Notes: generated by a model from the sequence alone, not told the origin. Numbered from the stretch's first letter, positions 36,211 to 45,251 are shown. The stretch is DNA of 64,000 bases from Bacteroidales bacterium (GCA_003249955.1 QKHS01000068.1:1-64000); one strand, 5' to 3'. Made by a program: numbers and translations.

Positions 36211-37602
36211 TCATTTAATAATCCCGTGTTTTCTAAATAGTTTGTCAAAAAAGTCGATTATTATTTTTTCGTTATATTCGGTTAATTCATAACCACCAAA
36301 TCGATAAACGTCATATCCTAATAATTTTAAATCTCTATCTAAAGATACCATTTCTGCATATTTTTTTGGCGAAGAAATGTTGTCGTCAGAATAATGTTGC
36401 TTTCCATCTACTTCGATAACAATTCTCGTTGAATTTGATAATAAAAGTAGAAAGTCCATTCTTTGTCTTAATAGATATTGAATACCATATTTATTAATTG
36501 AATATGGGTCGTAATGTAGATAAACCTGTGGTACTAATGCTGGTAATTTTCTCTTTAATTCTTTTGAATATATTTTATAATAAGTTTTAAATAAGATCTG
36601 TTCTGGTATAGAATCCAACGAGTTTAGAAGTCTATCATTTAATTCTTTAGCAGTATCCTTATTTCGCTCTTTTTTATTCAATTCTGCCCACCATTCAACT
36701 AAATCTACCCACAATAGTCCTGTGTTTTTTATTGGTTTATTATAAATGAGACAATACTCAGAATTTTTGACAATTTTTATTCTGTTACTTAAGGCATCAT
36801 CCAACACTATTTCTGGTTTATATCCATTTGCAGCAAAAATTAAATTCTTAACAGAATCTTGTATTCCAGTGTCTTGATGTACTCTAAAAACTTGTTTTCC
36901 TGAAATCTCGGAGACAGGAAGTAATTGAAGATTGTCCTTTTTTAAATGTTCATTAATTATTGACATGTACTGTTTACTATCTTCATCTGTTCTTACATAA
37001 GGATGAACTATTTGTTCAAGAAATAGGAAGAATTTCACATCAAGACTTTCATGTAAATTGCTATTTTTCAACAACTCATTCAAATCGACTTGTTTTTCTG
37101 TTTCATGTAATTTGTTTCCGAAAATGTAATCCAAAGAGAAACTTTCTGTTGATTTTATATGTTGGAGTTCACATTTCTCAAGAAATTCGTCTATAGATAA
37201 TTTTCCGTTAATATTTCCAATTTTATATAAGTCGGAAAGTAAATCTTTTCGTGTAAGCTCAGATAATTTATAATACTTTCCGTCAAAGAAGTGATTTAAA
37301 GCTTTCCCTACAATGTCAACTCGATAATCTTCAATAATTTGATTAGCTAGCTTGATAATAAAATCGACATCCTTTTCTAATAGAATACTTTCTATATATT
37401 TATATTTACTACCTGGTGAAGAATAATCTTCCCCATCTCCAAGATTGTATTTTTTGCAAACTGCGGGTATTTTATAAGCCTTTTCACTTGATAAAACAGT
37501 TGCTATACTTTCGATTATATTTTCAGCCTTTTTGCTCAATTTATTTTTTTTAAAATTACTGCTAACGATTGTATAACCACCACAATGATGGTTATTTCTC
37601 AA
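36211..37602 (-). CDS. AbiJ-NTD3-like protein with C-terminal PD-(D/E)XK (DUF559-type) nuclease domain
   Basis: A 463-residue cytoplasmic protein, AT-rich in codon use. Residues about 23-140 resemble the AbiJ N-terminal domain 3: YKIPAVCKKYNLGDGE, SKYKYIESIL, and SELTRKDLLSDLYKIG further on. The C-terminal ~110 residues form a restriction-like nuclease with an Asp in RMDFLLLL and Glu/Lys in VIEVDGKQHY, then FGGYELT. Proteins of this layout occur in abortive-infection loci. The first ~16 residues are encoded by palindromic DNA (GGTTATACAATCGTTAGCAG), so the true start may be later, possibly the TTG at 37539. The domain names rest on motif recognition and need a profile search. Confidence 0.7.
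   Translation of the reverse strand: MRNNHHCGGYTIVSSNFKKNKLSKKAENIIESIATVLSSEKAYKIPAVCKKYNLGDGEDYSSPGSKYKYIESILLEKDVDFIIKLANQIIEDYRVDIVGKALNHFFDGKYYKLSELTRKDLLSDLYKIGNINGKLSIDEFLEKCELQHIKSTESFSLDYIFGNKLHETEKQVDLNELLKNSNLHESLDVKFFLFLEQIVHPYVRTDEDSKQYMSIINEHLKKDNLQLLPVSEISGKQVFRVHQDTGIQDSVKNLIFAANGYKPEIVLDDALSNRIKIVKNSEYCLIYNKPIKNTGLLWVDLVEWWAELNKKERNKDTAKELNDRLLNSLDSIPEQILFKTYYKIYSKELKRKLPALVPQVYLHYDPYSINKYGIQYLLRQRMDFLLLLSNSTRIVIEVDGKQHYSDDNISSPKKYAEMVSLDRDLKLLGYDVYRFGGYELTEYNEKIIIDFFDKLFRKHGIIK
37557..37600. repeat. Partial attC-like element C
   Basis: On the plus strand GCTAACGATTGTATAACCAC is followed by a small hairpin (AACCA with TGGTT). On the minus strand it ends GTTAGCAGTAATTTT, matching the GTTAGCAGTAGTTTT end of element B. 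Only one arm is recognisable, and the neighbouring 240 bp show no partner. Confidence 0.45.
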
Positions 37603-37870
37603 TTAGTTATACCTTTGATATTCATCACAATTTCAATTCTCAACGGTTTTTCATTAAACCTTTTACTATTTTTTTACTAATTACTTTTTTGAAATCATCA
37701 TTAATATTTTGTAAATATATGTAAAACAATTTAATCATACATATATAAAAGTTTTTTTTGTGGCTGTTATATAATTTTAAAAATCCAAACTGTCCGGCGA
37801 GCAGCATAAGTTATGGCTCTTATATAGAAAACCGGATAATCACAGTAAAATAACAGTAATAAATTGATAT

Positions 37871-38140
37871 TGGGAAAGCTTTTCCGAAGCACATTCAAAG
37901 GCTGCAAATTTCGGATCACTGCAAAACGGGATTGGTATAAATCTTATTACTGATAAAAACAGCAAAATAATATCCAAACTAAATACCTTTACCGTCAAAG
38001 AAAAAATACTATATGCCGATCTGCAAATTCAATCAAAAACAACCATATACAGCAAGGCAGGGAATTTATTTTTAATTGTCTGTGCTATATTTTTGATATT
38101 TGTTATTCTTTCGGGAATTATAAAATTAAAAAAAGGATAA
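37871..38140 (+). pseudogene. Truncated second copy of the Lnt-like gene (last 89 codons)
   Basis: The stretch matches 33832 to about 34113 of the Lnt-like gene, starting WESFSEAHSKAANFGSLQNG and ending VILSGIIKLKKG. It stays open in frame to its own TAA. Eight codons are missing in frame (around the conserved RANGNG segment), and scattered substitutions show the copy is old. The frame breaks just before the first Trp and no start is available, so it is a remnant. Confidence 0.88.
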
Positions 38141-38169
38141 GGTTTTTAATTGATGTAGTCAAAATTCTT

Positions 38170-38312
38170 CTACTGTTTATAATGCGTAAGATCATCTGTC
38201 TCCATATACCAGGAATACAGATAAACTTTACCATAATGACACGTACAATATCTAAAACCGAATCACTTTTTCTATTGTGGCTTATTAATATGAAAATTAT
38301 TTATCAGTCCGG
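38170..38312 (-). pseudogene. Fragment of a lipoprotein gene related to the one at 48514-48906
   Basis: On the minus strand the last 26 codons read YCTCHYGKVYLYSWYM then DDLTHYKQ and a stop, close to YCQCSYGEVYVYSWYM and DDMTYYKQ of the intact gene. Further upstream, FHINKP matches FHINEP in another frame, with a stop codon and at least two shifts between. Only the 3' third remains. Confidence 0.82.
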
Positions 38313-38485
38313 TTTAAAAGAATACAGAAGATATTAGAAATACTTTTTTCACAGTTGTGCAACCAATTTGCAATAAGAATTAATTATGCAAAACCATTTT
38401 GATGGATTAAAAACATCTGCTATGACTATGATTTAACACCTGAATTGATTTGCTTTTATCAGATCTGTAAATAATTTGCAGATAG

Positions 38486-38517
38486 CTTGATATAATGAAA
38501 TCTAATTACTATCTTTG
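38486..38517 (+). promoter_or_regulatory. Promoter of the T9SS propeller gene
   Basis: CTTG, 20 bp, then TATCTTTG, an exact TAnnTTTG -7 box. It ends 28 bp before the ATG at 38546. Confidence 0.7.
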
Positions 38518-38545
38518 TAAAACATTATTTTAATAAATCATTGTT

Positions 38546-39796
38546 ATGCTCAAACAAACAATTACAATTATTACATTATTTATACTTTTAAGTAATTTTC
38601 TTTTCTGCCAAACAGAATCATGGACAATTTACAATACATCTAATTCAGACATTCCTGATAATTGGGTCTGGGGATTGGACATTGACAATGATCAAAATGT
38701 CTGGATAGGAACTGTAGATCATGGATTAGCAAAGTTTGACGGTACAAGTTGGACAATATACAATACATCGAATTCTGATTTGCCGAGTAATACATGTTTT
38801 GTAACTGCATTTGAATCTAATGGAAATGTTTGGGAGGGTTCAATGGCCGGAGTATCTATGTTTGATGGCAGTGAATGGACATCACAATTAACCGGGGGTG
38901 ACATGTGGGATATTGAGATTGATTCAGACAATAATAAATGGGTAACAACTATGAGTTACGGATTGGCATTTTATAATAACAGCACCTGGACTTATTACAC
39001 ATCTGCTCAGATGGGGACTAATTGTGCATTTGCAATTGCAATTGACAATTCAGGAGTAAAATGGATTGGAACAGATAATGGTCTTGTTAAGTACGACGGC
39101 ACAAACTGGACAATTTATAATACAGGAAACTCTCCTATTCCTAACGACAATGTTATTTCACTTGAAATTGACATAAATGATAATATTTGGATTGGAACAG
39201 GAGGTTCGGGTAATACAGGAGGACTGGCAAAATTTGACAGAGAAAACTGGACAGTTTATACAGACGATAATTCCGGTTTACCAAGTAATTATATTACAGA
39301 CTTAATGCCTGATAGTGAAGGGAATATATGGATTTCTACAGGAGGATCTCAACCAGGAGGCCTTGTAAAATTTGATGGAGATTCAAACTGGAAGATATAC
39401 AACTCCTCAAACTCAGATATACCTGCCAGTGATAACAGAGTACAATCTGTTGCAATGGATTCAGCAGGTTGTGTTTGGGTTGCAACTAGTGATGGGATTG
39501 GTGTTTTATGTTTTGAAACTAACGATATTAAAACTAAACATAACGACCAGATATTTCCGGTACAAATCTATCCAAATCCAAACAAAGGAGTCTTTACAAT
39601 TGAGTTTTCAGATATTTCTTCAGAAAACCATACTATTGAATTATTGAGAATGCCGGGACAATTGATTGATTCAAGAAAGGTGTCCGGAGGCACAACAACA
39701 GAACAGTTTGATGTGTCTGAATCTGATAAAGGCATTTATTACGTACGGATAATCACAGGCGATGCTGTAAAAGTTGAAAAAATCATTGTCCAATAA
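38546..39796 (+). CDS. Secreted beta-propeller protein (Reg_prop repeats) with T9SS sorting domain
   Basis: A 416-residue protein. A signal peptide ends near residue 21 (NFLFCQ). About seven propeller repeats of the two-component-regulator type follow, each with NVWIGT or a variant, KFDG and WTIYNTSNS. The C-terminal ~75 residues are a T9SS type A domain (IYPNPNKGVFTIEF, then KGIYYVRII and the last VEKIIVQ strand). Reg_prop repeats are usual in the periplasmic sensor part of hybrid two-component systems, but here they are exported alone. A binding or surface role is likely. Confidence 0.9.
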   Translation: MLKQTITIITLFILLSNFLFCQTESWTIYNTSNSDIPDNWVWGLDIDNDQNVWIGTVDHGLAKFDGTSWTIYNTSNSDLPSNTCFVTAFESNGNVWEGSMAGVSMFDGSEWTSQLTGGDMWDIEIDSDNNKWVTTMSYGLAFYNNSTWTYYTSAQMGTNCAFAIAIDNSGVKWIGTDNGLVKYDGTNWTIYNTGNSPIPNDNVISLEIDINDNIWIGTGGSGNTGGLAKFDRENWTVYTDDNSGLPSNYITDLMPDSEGNIWISTGGSQPGGLVKFDGDSNWKIYNSSNSDIPASDNRVQSVAMDSAGCVWVATSDGIGVLCFETNDIKTKHNDQIFPVQIYPNPNKGVFTIEFSDISSENHTIELLRMPGQLIDSRKVSGGTTTEQFDVSESDKGIYYVRIITGDAVKVEKIIVQ

Positions 39797-39863
39797 TTTT
39801 CATCATAATTAAAATTGAGACTAATTCTCAAAAGTTAATACAATACTTATTTTAGAAAAGCAT

Positions 39864-40541
39864 TTACAATAAGGCACTTATAAACATCCCCAATTGATGG
39901 TCTTCAATCATCATGGCTCCAAAACCGTACCTGTCAAAATTAATTGCACAGCCTGCCGAATATGATTTATAGCTTACGCCTAAACGTCCATAGATATAAC
40001 TTCTGTCATGTTCGCCAATTTTAGTATTTTGACTGTACATTCCCTGAACGCGTGTGTATAATGACCAATTGCCTCTGATCTGCGGACGGTATTCTGCCAT
40101 TGCAATTGTCTCAAAATTTCTGGGTCCGGTAAGATGAAAACCTGAATTTACCAATGCCATAAAGCTTCTGCTATGATAAGCATACTGCAGTCCGGCATAA
40201 GGCCGGAAGCCCCAGTGTGAACTGTATAGTGCTCCTGATAAAACACTAAAACCTTTGTAAATATCATACTTTAGCAAAGCCAGATTTAAAGACTCCTGCA
40301 AATATGCATCATTGTCATAATTGGCCCGCAGATATGACAATCCGAATATTCCTAATTTATTAGTTCCCGAAAATTTTTTGTCAACTACCATTTGATAAGT
40401 CCACCCATTTGTTCCTGCAAAAAGTTCTATTGGAATTGGGGCCGGTCTATGTTCTTTTATATTTTCTTCCTGTGAAAAAGCATCAATAGTCAATATTGCA
40501 AAAAAAGCTACTGACAACAGTATAAAAACATCTCTTCTCAT
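39864..40541 (-). CDS. Secreted, probably outer-membrane protein of unknown function
   Basis: A 225-residue protein with a signal peptide (about 1-24, IDAFSQ). Strand-like segments (WTYQMVVDKKFSGTNKLGIF, ALYSSHWGFRPYAGLQYAYH, GRLGVSYKSYSAGCAINF) suggest a barrel. No family is recognised. It lies about 110 bp downstream of the azoreductase gene, past a hairpin, so it is probably transcribed separately. Confidence 0.75.
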   Translation of the reverse strand: MRRDVFILLSVAFFAILTIDAFSQEENIKEHRPAPIPIELFAGTNGWTYQMVVDKKFSGTNKLGIFGLSYLRANYDNDAYLQESLNLALLKYDIYKGFSVLSGALYSSHWGFRPYAGLQYAYHSRSFMALVNSGFHLTGPRNFETIAMAEYRPQIRGNWSLYTRVQGMYSQNTKIGEHDRSYIYGRLGVSYKSYSAGCAINFDRYGFGAMMIEDHQLGMFISALL

Positions 40542-40589
40542 AAGTCTTTTGTTTGTTTTATGATATTTGTTTACCCCGGATTATTTAAT

Positions 40590-40632
40590 AGCAGGCATTC
40601 GCCTCGTGGTAAACACAAGGCAAATGCCTGCT
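40590..40632 (-). terminator. Hairpin terminator downstream of azoR
   Basis: AGCAGGCATT-GCCT pairs with AGGC-AATGCCTGCT, around a loop of about 13 nt. It lies 20 bp past the azoreductase stop. On the minus strand only a mixed A/T tail follows, so termination may be weak. Confidence 0.55.
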
Positions 40633-40651
40633 TAAAAATCCGACAATTCTT

Positions 40652-41257
40652 TCAGAAAGTCTGTGCAAATTCGTTCGCTCTTTTAACAGCATAGTCTAAC
40701 AGCGCCTGTGTATCTTCTGTTATAATATCAAGACGATCTGTTGCGAGAGTTGAATAATCTGTTATCCCCATGAATCTGAAAATATTGCATAAATATTTAT
40801 CTGCCATTTCAAGATCCTCCATCGGTTCAAAAGAATAATCACCACCACGGGTAATAATATTTATGGCTTTTTTGTTGTGACACATACCTACCGGCCCTTT
40901 TTCGGTATAGCTGAATGTTACACCACCCACGGCAACACAGTCTATATAAGCTTTTAATATTGCAGGGATTCCAAGGTTCCAGATTGGTTCGGCAATAACA
41001 TATTTATCTGCCTCAAGAAACTGGTATGTATATTTTAAAACCGGATGGTTCTTATCCTGACGCATAACAGCTTCGTGCAATTCTCCTAATTTACCTTTAG
41101 GCAAAAACGGAATTCCTACGTCATACAGATCCAGTTCAATAATCTCGTCATTCGGATTATTCTCTTTGTAAGTTTTAATAAAACTGTCTGATATCTGGAA
41201 AGTCCTTGACCCGCCATCAGCTTTCGCATTCGCTTTGATGTATAATACCTTGCTCAT
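40652..41257 (-). CDS. azoR: FMN-dependent NADH:quinone/azo reductase
   Basis: A 201-residue flavodoxin-fold reductase of standard length. It has the FMN-phosphate-binding start (MSKVLYIKANAKADGGSRTF), the AEPIWNLGIPAILKAYID segment that covers the flavin, and NIITRGGDYSF. Two-electron reduction of quinones and azo compounds protects from electrophile stress. It is the first of several redox or detoxification genes on this strand. The Crp/Fnr regulator gene lies 215 bp upstream, and regulation by it is plausible. Confidence 0.92.
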   Translation of the reverse strand: MSKVLYIKANAKADGGSRTFQISDSFIKTYKENNPNDEIIELDLYDVGIPFLPKGKLGELHEAVMRQDKNHPVLKYTYQFLEADKYVIAEPIWNLGIPAILKAYIDCVAVGGVTFSYTEKGPVGMCHNKKAINIITRGGDYSFEPMEDLEMADKYLCNIFRFMGITDYSTLATDRLDIITEDTQALLDYAVKRANEFAQTF

Positions 41258-41471
41258 TTTTAAATAATTTTATAGGTTAAACTAAATTTTATCTTCATTC
41301 ATAATTTATCTCTTCAATTTGTTTTAAACTTTTATTGAGAAGATTTCACTACAAATGTATTGCACCGAAAAGGCGATTCCTTTTACAAATGTTAAAAAGT
41401 GGAAGAAATGACGAAAGACCGTAAACTAAAGTATGAACACAAAAGACAATCGCTGTCTGAAAACAAATAAT

Positions 41472-42035
41472 TTACATTTTAGCTCTGATTCTGCTTAATG
41501 ATACCTGAGAGATCCCCAAAAAGGCCGCAGTATCACCTAAACTTATCCGCTGTTGCAGATGTCCGTATTCCTTTAAAAACTTATCATATCTTTCCGTAGC
41601 ATCCAGATAAAGCAATCCTTTGAGGTTTGATATTGCTGTATAAGCAACAACTGAAATCAATTTACGGGAAAAACTTTCGAAACTGTGATATTTTGTACAA
41701 AGGTGTTCAAAATCTTCATAAGGCAAATAGTCAATTACAGAGTCTTCCAAAGCCATAGTTGAATAACCGGCAGGCAGATTATTAAAAAAGCTGTCAGTTG
41801 CAAGAAAAAAGAGTTTTTCTTCGAAAAAACGAAAAATAAACTGATTCCCTTTATGATAATAATAGTGTTTGGCAAGCCCATCCCGTACAAAAAACAAATG
41901 TTTGCAGAGCTCTCCTTCCCTGTGGATTATATCACCTTTTTTGTATGTTTTTGTACGAATGCATTGAGAAAGCTCCAAAGATGCCTCATCTGACAATTGA
42001 GAAAGTTTATTTACGCAATTCAAAAATTCATTCAT
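41472..42035 (-). CDS. Crp/Fnr-family transcription regulator
   Basis: A 187-residue regulator. The cyclic-nucleotide-binding-like barrel is at about 20-115 (KGDIIHREGELCKHLFFVRD and YYHKGNQFIFRFF). A short winged helix ends the protein (LGDTAAFLGISQVSLSRIRA). It has no Fe-S cysteine pattern of Fnr. I choose the internal Met at 42035 (MNEFLNCVNKL), because the longer frame from 42086 adds 17 residues not typical of this family. Members of this short group often control the neighbouring oxidoreductase. Confidence 0.9.
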   Translation of the reverse strand: MNEFLNCVNKLSQLSDEASLELSQCIRTKTYKKGDIIHREGELCKHLFFVRDGLAKHYYYHKGNQFIFRFFEEKLFFLATDSFFNNLPAGYSTMALEDSVIDYLPYEDFEHLCTKYHSFESFSRKLISVVAYTAISNLKGLLYLDATERYDKFLKEYGHLQQRISLGDTAAFLGISQVSLSRIRAKM

Positions 42036-42204
42036 TTCAAAAATCTTTATGTAAATTAAACGGTTATCTGCACAAATTGTTTCCAAAGTCTTTTCCTGAA
42101 TAAGTAAATGGTATTGGCGTTATTTCAGGATTCTGCCGGATATCAGTAAATTTTGTAACATAGAACAATCGGGTAATGATAAAAACCCGGAGAATAACAA
42201 AACT

Positions 42205-42245
42205 AAAAAAGATTAACCCCAACTCAAAATGAGCTGAGGTTAATC
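42205..42245 (-). terminator. Intrinsic terminator of the 43.8-42.3 kb transcript
   Basis: GATTAACC pairs with GGTTAATC, with an inner CTCA/TGAG stem. On the minus strand the hairpin is followed by TTTTTT. It lies 32 bp past the alpha/beta hydrolase stop. Confidence 0.85.
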
Positions 42246-42276
42246 CGGCTATTGATGTAATAAAAAGTGAAAAATA

Positions 42277-43362
42277 TTATTTCAGGTTTTCTTTAAAGAA
42301 TGTCTCCAGTTTATCAAACGGGATAATATCAATTTTATCATAAAGATCTGTATGAACCGCACCCGGAATAATCATAAGTTCTTTTGGTTCGTTGGCAGCC
42401 TTGTATGCATCTTCGCTAAAATAACGTGAGTGAGCATTTTCTCCTGCAATAATCAGAACCGGACGAGGAGAAATTTCACCGATGTAAGTAAGCAACGGCA
42501 TATTCATAAATGATAAAGGATTTGTTACAGTCCATGAACCATTGGAATTTATTGAGCGCGGATGAAAACCACGCCCGGTTTTATAGTAATTATAATATCC
42601 CTGAACAAATTCGGGTTCGTTACCGTCTATTTTATCAGGTAATCCGTTGGCTGAATATGCCGGTTTTCCGTTTTCGGCATCTTTCCAGCGTTGTTCAGCC
42701 AGTTGATTGAGCATTTGTGAGCGTTGTTCCGGTGTCATGCTGTCGAAATATCCTTTTGCAGTAACTCTCGACATATCGTACATACTGGCAACAGCAATTG
42801 CTTTTACACGTTTGTCAATTGCAGCGGCATTTAAGCCCATTCCACCAAAACCGCAAATTCCCATTATTCCGATCTTTTCTCTGTCAACAAAATCCCGGGT
42901 TCCAAGATAGTCAATTGCTGCACTGAAATCTTCGGTATTAATATCGGGAGAGGCAACATTACGGGGTTCTCCACCACTCTCACCGGTAAAAGACGGATCG
43001 AAAGCAATAACTGCAAAACCACGCTGAGCAAGCTCATTAGCATATAATCCCGATGCCTGTTCTTTAACTGCGCCATAAGGGCCGCTTACTGCGATTCCGG
43101 CTAACAGATTATTGTCTCTGTCTTTCGGAAGGTATAAATCTCCTGTTAATGTTATCCCGTAACGGTTTGTAAATGTTACCTTTTCACGTGTGACTTTGTC
43201 ACTGAGCTGGAATGTATAGTATTCTTCCTGTTCTTTTTGTTTCATAACTTCTTGTTTTTTATTTTGTTCATTATTATTTTTATTACTCGTATTTGTACAG
43301 GCCTGCGTTATAAACATGAACAATCCGGCCAGTATAATAATTGTTGCATTTGTCTTCTTCAT
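42277..43362 (-). CDS. Alpha/beta hydrolase (dienelactone/peptidase type), lipoprotein
   Basis: A 361-residue protein from the Met at 43362, where MKKTNATIIIL leads to a lipobox (ITQAC). The longer frame to 43407 would overlap the cupin gene. The hydrolase core shows GICGFGGMGLNAAA as the nucleophile elbow, with Cys (GICGFG) in place of Ser, an Asp loop near LIIAGENAHSRYF and a His in GAVHTDLYD. Cys at the nucleophile also occurs in dienelactone hydrolases. It is the last gene of a cupin and hydrolase pair, 20 bp after the cupin. Confidence 0.85.
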   Translation of the reverse strand: MKKTNATIIILAGLFMFITQACTNTSNKNNNEQNKKQEVMKQKEQEEYYTFQLSDKVTREKVTFTNRYGITLTGDLYLPKDRDNNLLAGIAVSGPYGAVKEQASGLYANELAQRGFAVIAFDPSFTGESGGEPRNVASPDINTEDFSAAIDYLGTRDFVDREKIGIMGICGFGGMGLNAAAIDKRVKAIAVASMYDMSRVTAKGYFDSMTPEQRSQMLNQLAEQRWKDAENGKPAYSANGLPDKIDGNEPEFVQGYYNYYKTGRGFHPRSINSNGSWTVTNPLSFMNMPLLTYIGEISPRPVLIIAGENAHSRYFSEDAYKAANEPKELMIIPGAVHTDLYDKIDIIPFDKLETFFKENLK

Positions 43363-43381
43363 ATGATATCTGTTTAATTGA

Positions 43382-43777
43382 TTACAATTTATTATATTCT
43401 TCATCACTTACAGGACCACGCCATTCGGTAGCAGCACTTTCAGCCGGAACAGTTAATGCGATATGTGCAAACCAACTGTCTTTTGCAGCGCCGTGCCAGT
43501 GATTAACTCCGGCAGGGATATTTACTGTGTCACCCGGATTAAGTTTTTGTGCAGGTTTCCCTTCTTCCTGATACCAGCCTGTTCCTGCGGTACAAAAAAG
43601 AATCTGCCCTCCTCCTTTATGAATATGCCAGTTGTTGCGACACCCGGGTTCGAATGTGATATTAAATGATGGAACTCCTTCCAAAGTTAAAACCGAGATA
43701 TAACTCTGTCCTGTAAAATAATCTGCATAAGCATCATTTTTCTGACCTAATGCAAAGGGTTGTTTAAATTCATTCAT
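43382..43777 (-). CDS. Small cupin protein
   Basis: A 131-residue single-domain cupin. The metal ligands are visible in CRNNWHIHKGGGQILF (two His plus Gln) and GVNHWHGAA (His). It is close to the cupin_2 proteins found beside carboxymuconolactone-decarboxylase-like genes, and here the CMD gene lies 18 bp upstream. The hydrolase follows 20 bp downstream. The three probably act on one small organic substrate. Confidence 0.88.
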   Translation of the reverse strand: MNEFKQPFALGQKNDAYADYFTGQSYISVLTLEGVPSFNITFEPGCRNNWHIHKGGGQILFCTAGTGWYQEEGKPAQKLNPGDTVNIPAGVNHWHGAAKDSWFAHIALTVPAESAATEWRGPVSDEEYNKL

Positions 43778-43794
43778 AATTTGTTCCTCCGTTT

Positions 43795-44559
43795 TTATTT
43801 ATTATTTTTTTCGGGAATTACTTCGTTAATGCAACTTATTGCATTAAGAGCTCTTGGAAATCCCATATAAGGCAAACATTGAGTAATTGCAGTCAGCAAA
43901 GTATCTTTATCGTTCCCGGCATTAATATTTCCAGACACATGAGATTTAACCTGACTTTCGCATCCGCCCAAAGCACTTAAAATGCACAAAGTCAATAATT
44001 CGCGCGTTTTTATGTCTAAACTTCCTCTTGTATAAATATCTCCAAAACAAAATGCCGATAAATAATTCTGAATGTGTTTTTGATTTTCAGGTGAGTTTGC
44101 ATGCATCTTACCGATAATATCCCCAAAGATGCTTTTTTGCACTTCCAACCCATTGTCAAAACGGGTTTCTTCAGTTACTGTCTTTTGGCTTTCAACCGGC
44201 AATGGGATATTTGCAATTTTAAAAACTTCGTTTACCGCATCAATAGCATTTAATGTTTTCGGAAAGCCTAAATAAGGTATGCATTGATAAACAGCTTCTT
44301 TTATTTCAATCGGAGAAACGCCGGTATTGAGAGCTGCAAACACATGTCCTTTAAGCTGATTTATTGTTTGATTGGTTGCTAATACAACTATTGTTATTAA
44401 CTCCCTTAACTTATCTGATATATTTCCCTGATAAAAAACTTCGCCAAAAATAAAACGATTCAACATTTCCTGTACATCAGGATCTGTTTCAGCCATTGGC
44501 CCTGCATGATCGCCAAATAATTCTTTGAATTTTGCGTCACTTAAATTTATTCTATCCAT
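43795..44559 (-). CDS. Carboxymuconolactone-decarboxylase-like protein, two CMD domains
   Basis: A 254-residue protein with two CMD/AhpD-like repeats, at about 35-110 (LRELITIVVLATNQTINQLK, then IPYLGFPKTLNAID) and about 165-245 (TRELLTLCILSALGGCESQV, then LPYMGFPRALNAIS). The CxxC pair of AhpD peroxidases is absent. Family members act as gamma-carboxymuconolactone decarboxylases or have unclear redox roles. It is the first gene of a tight set with the cupin and hydrolase. Confidence 0.9.
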   Translation of the reverse strand: MDRINLSDAKFKELFGDHAGPMAETDPDVQEMLNRFIFGEVFYQGNISDKLRELITIVVLATNQTINQLKGHVFAALNTGVSPIEIKEAVYQCIPYLGFPKTLNAIDAVNEVFKIANIPLPVESQKTVTEETRFDNGLEVQKSIFGDIIGKMHANSPENQKHIQNYLSAFCFGDIYTRGSLDIKTRELLTLCILSALGGCESQVKSHVSGNINAGNDKDTLLTAITQCLPYMGFPRALNAISCINEVIPEKNNK

Positions 44560-44678
44560 AATTCTGTTTTTTTAATTGCCATAGTATGAATATCATACAA
44601 TACAAATATAACAATCAGCTCTCCGGAAAGATTTACCCAAATAACGGATTGATCTACCCGAATAACTGAATCTTATTA

Positions 44679-45137
44679 TTACTGAGGTATTGACAATGTT
44701 ATTGTTACATTTCCATCACCCAATATTTCTTTTAATTCACCGGATGAAACATTATCAATTTTGCCAAGCCTGGTAAAATCCCATGTATTGGGTGCATAAT
44801 AAATTACTAATGCACTTCCCTGATACAAAATAATATCACCTGCTTCAGTTGTAATTTGTTCATCGTTTCTTGGCAGAGTCATTCCTAACTGACCGACTTT
44901 TTCCATATTTGCATAATCACTCATATTAATTGTTATGGGTGCTTTTAATAATGATTCCAACAATGCATCTACTGATGAATTATCAACCAGTGTTGCAGTG
45001 AGAGTTCTATCTCCAATCTTTATATTCATAATATTTGTATTATTTGTTTTTATTGTATCTGTATTTTCTTCCTCGCCCGAACAGGATAATGTTATCATTA
45101 ACATTAAAATATTTACTGTTATTAGTAGCTTTTTCAT
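44679..45137 (-). CDS. Cyclophilin-like-fold lipoprotein
   Basis: A 152-residue protein with a lipoprotein signal (lipobox LSC at about residue 19) and a charged linker. The domain from about 35 on matches the cyclophilin_like2 type: MNIKIGDRTLTATLVDNSSV, TLPRNDEQITTEAGDIILYQ and YYAPNTWDFTRLGKI. These domains lack proline isomerase residues and their role is unknown. They often sit near azoreductase, flavodoxin or CMD genes, as here. Confidence 0.85.
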   Translation of the reverse strand: MKKLLITVNILMLMITLSCSGEEENTDTIKTNNTNIMNIKIGDRTLTATLVDNSSVDALLESLLKAPITINMSDYANMEKVGQLGMTLPRNDEQITTEAGDIILYQGSALVIYYAPNTWDFTRLGKIDNVSSGELKEILGDGNVTITLSIPQ

Positions 45138-45251
45138 TTGCATCTTACTTTAAGTTGTTGCCTGAATGTCATTGTCTGCTTGTTTTTAATAAGCGACAAG
45201 AGGTACTTACTCCTTTTCAATTATCAAATTCTTATAAATTCAACATAACAA

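Larger units (their letters stand above)
37603..38545. other. 940-bp region of gene remnants without an intact gene
   Basis: It holds an AT-rich stretch (37603-37865), a copy of the lnt 3' end (37871-38140), a fragment related to the lipoprotein gene at 48514 (38170-38312) and the promoter of the following gene. No complete gene was seen. Confidence 0.8.

Noticed and set aside
36041-36292. An 83-residue plus-strand frame over palindrome B
   Set aside because: It runs through the palindrome and into the 3' end of the nuclease gene, and shows no domain.
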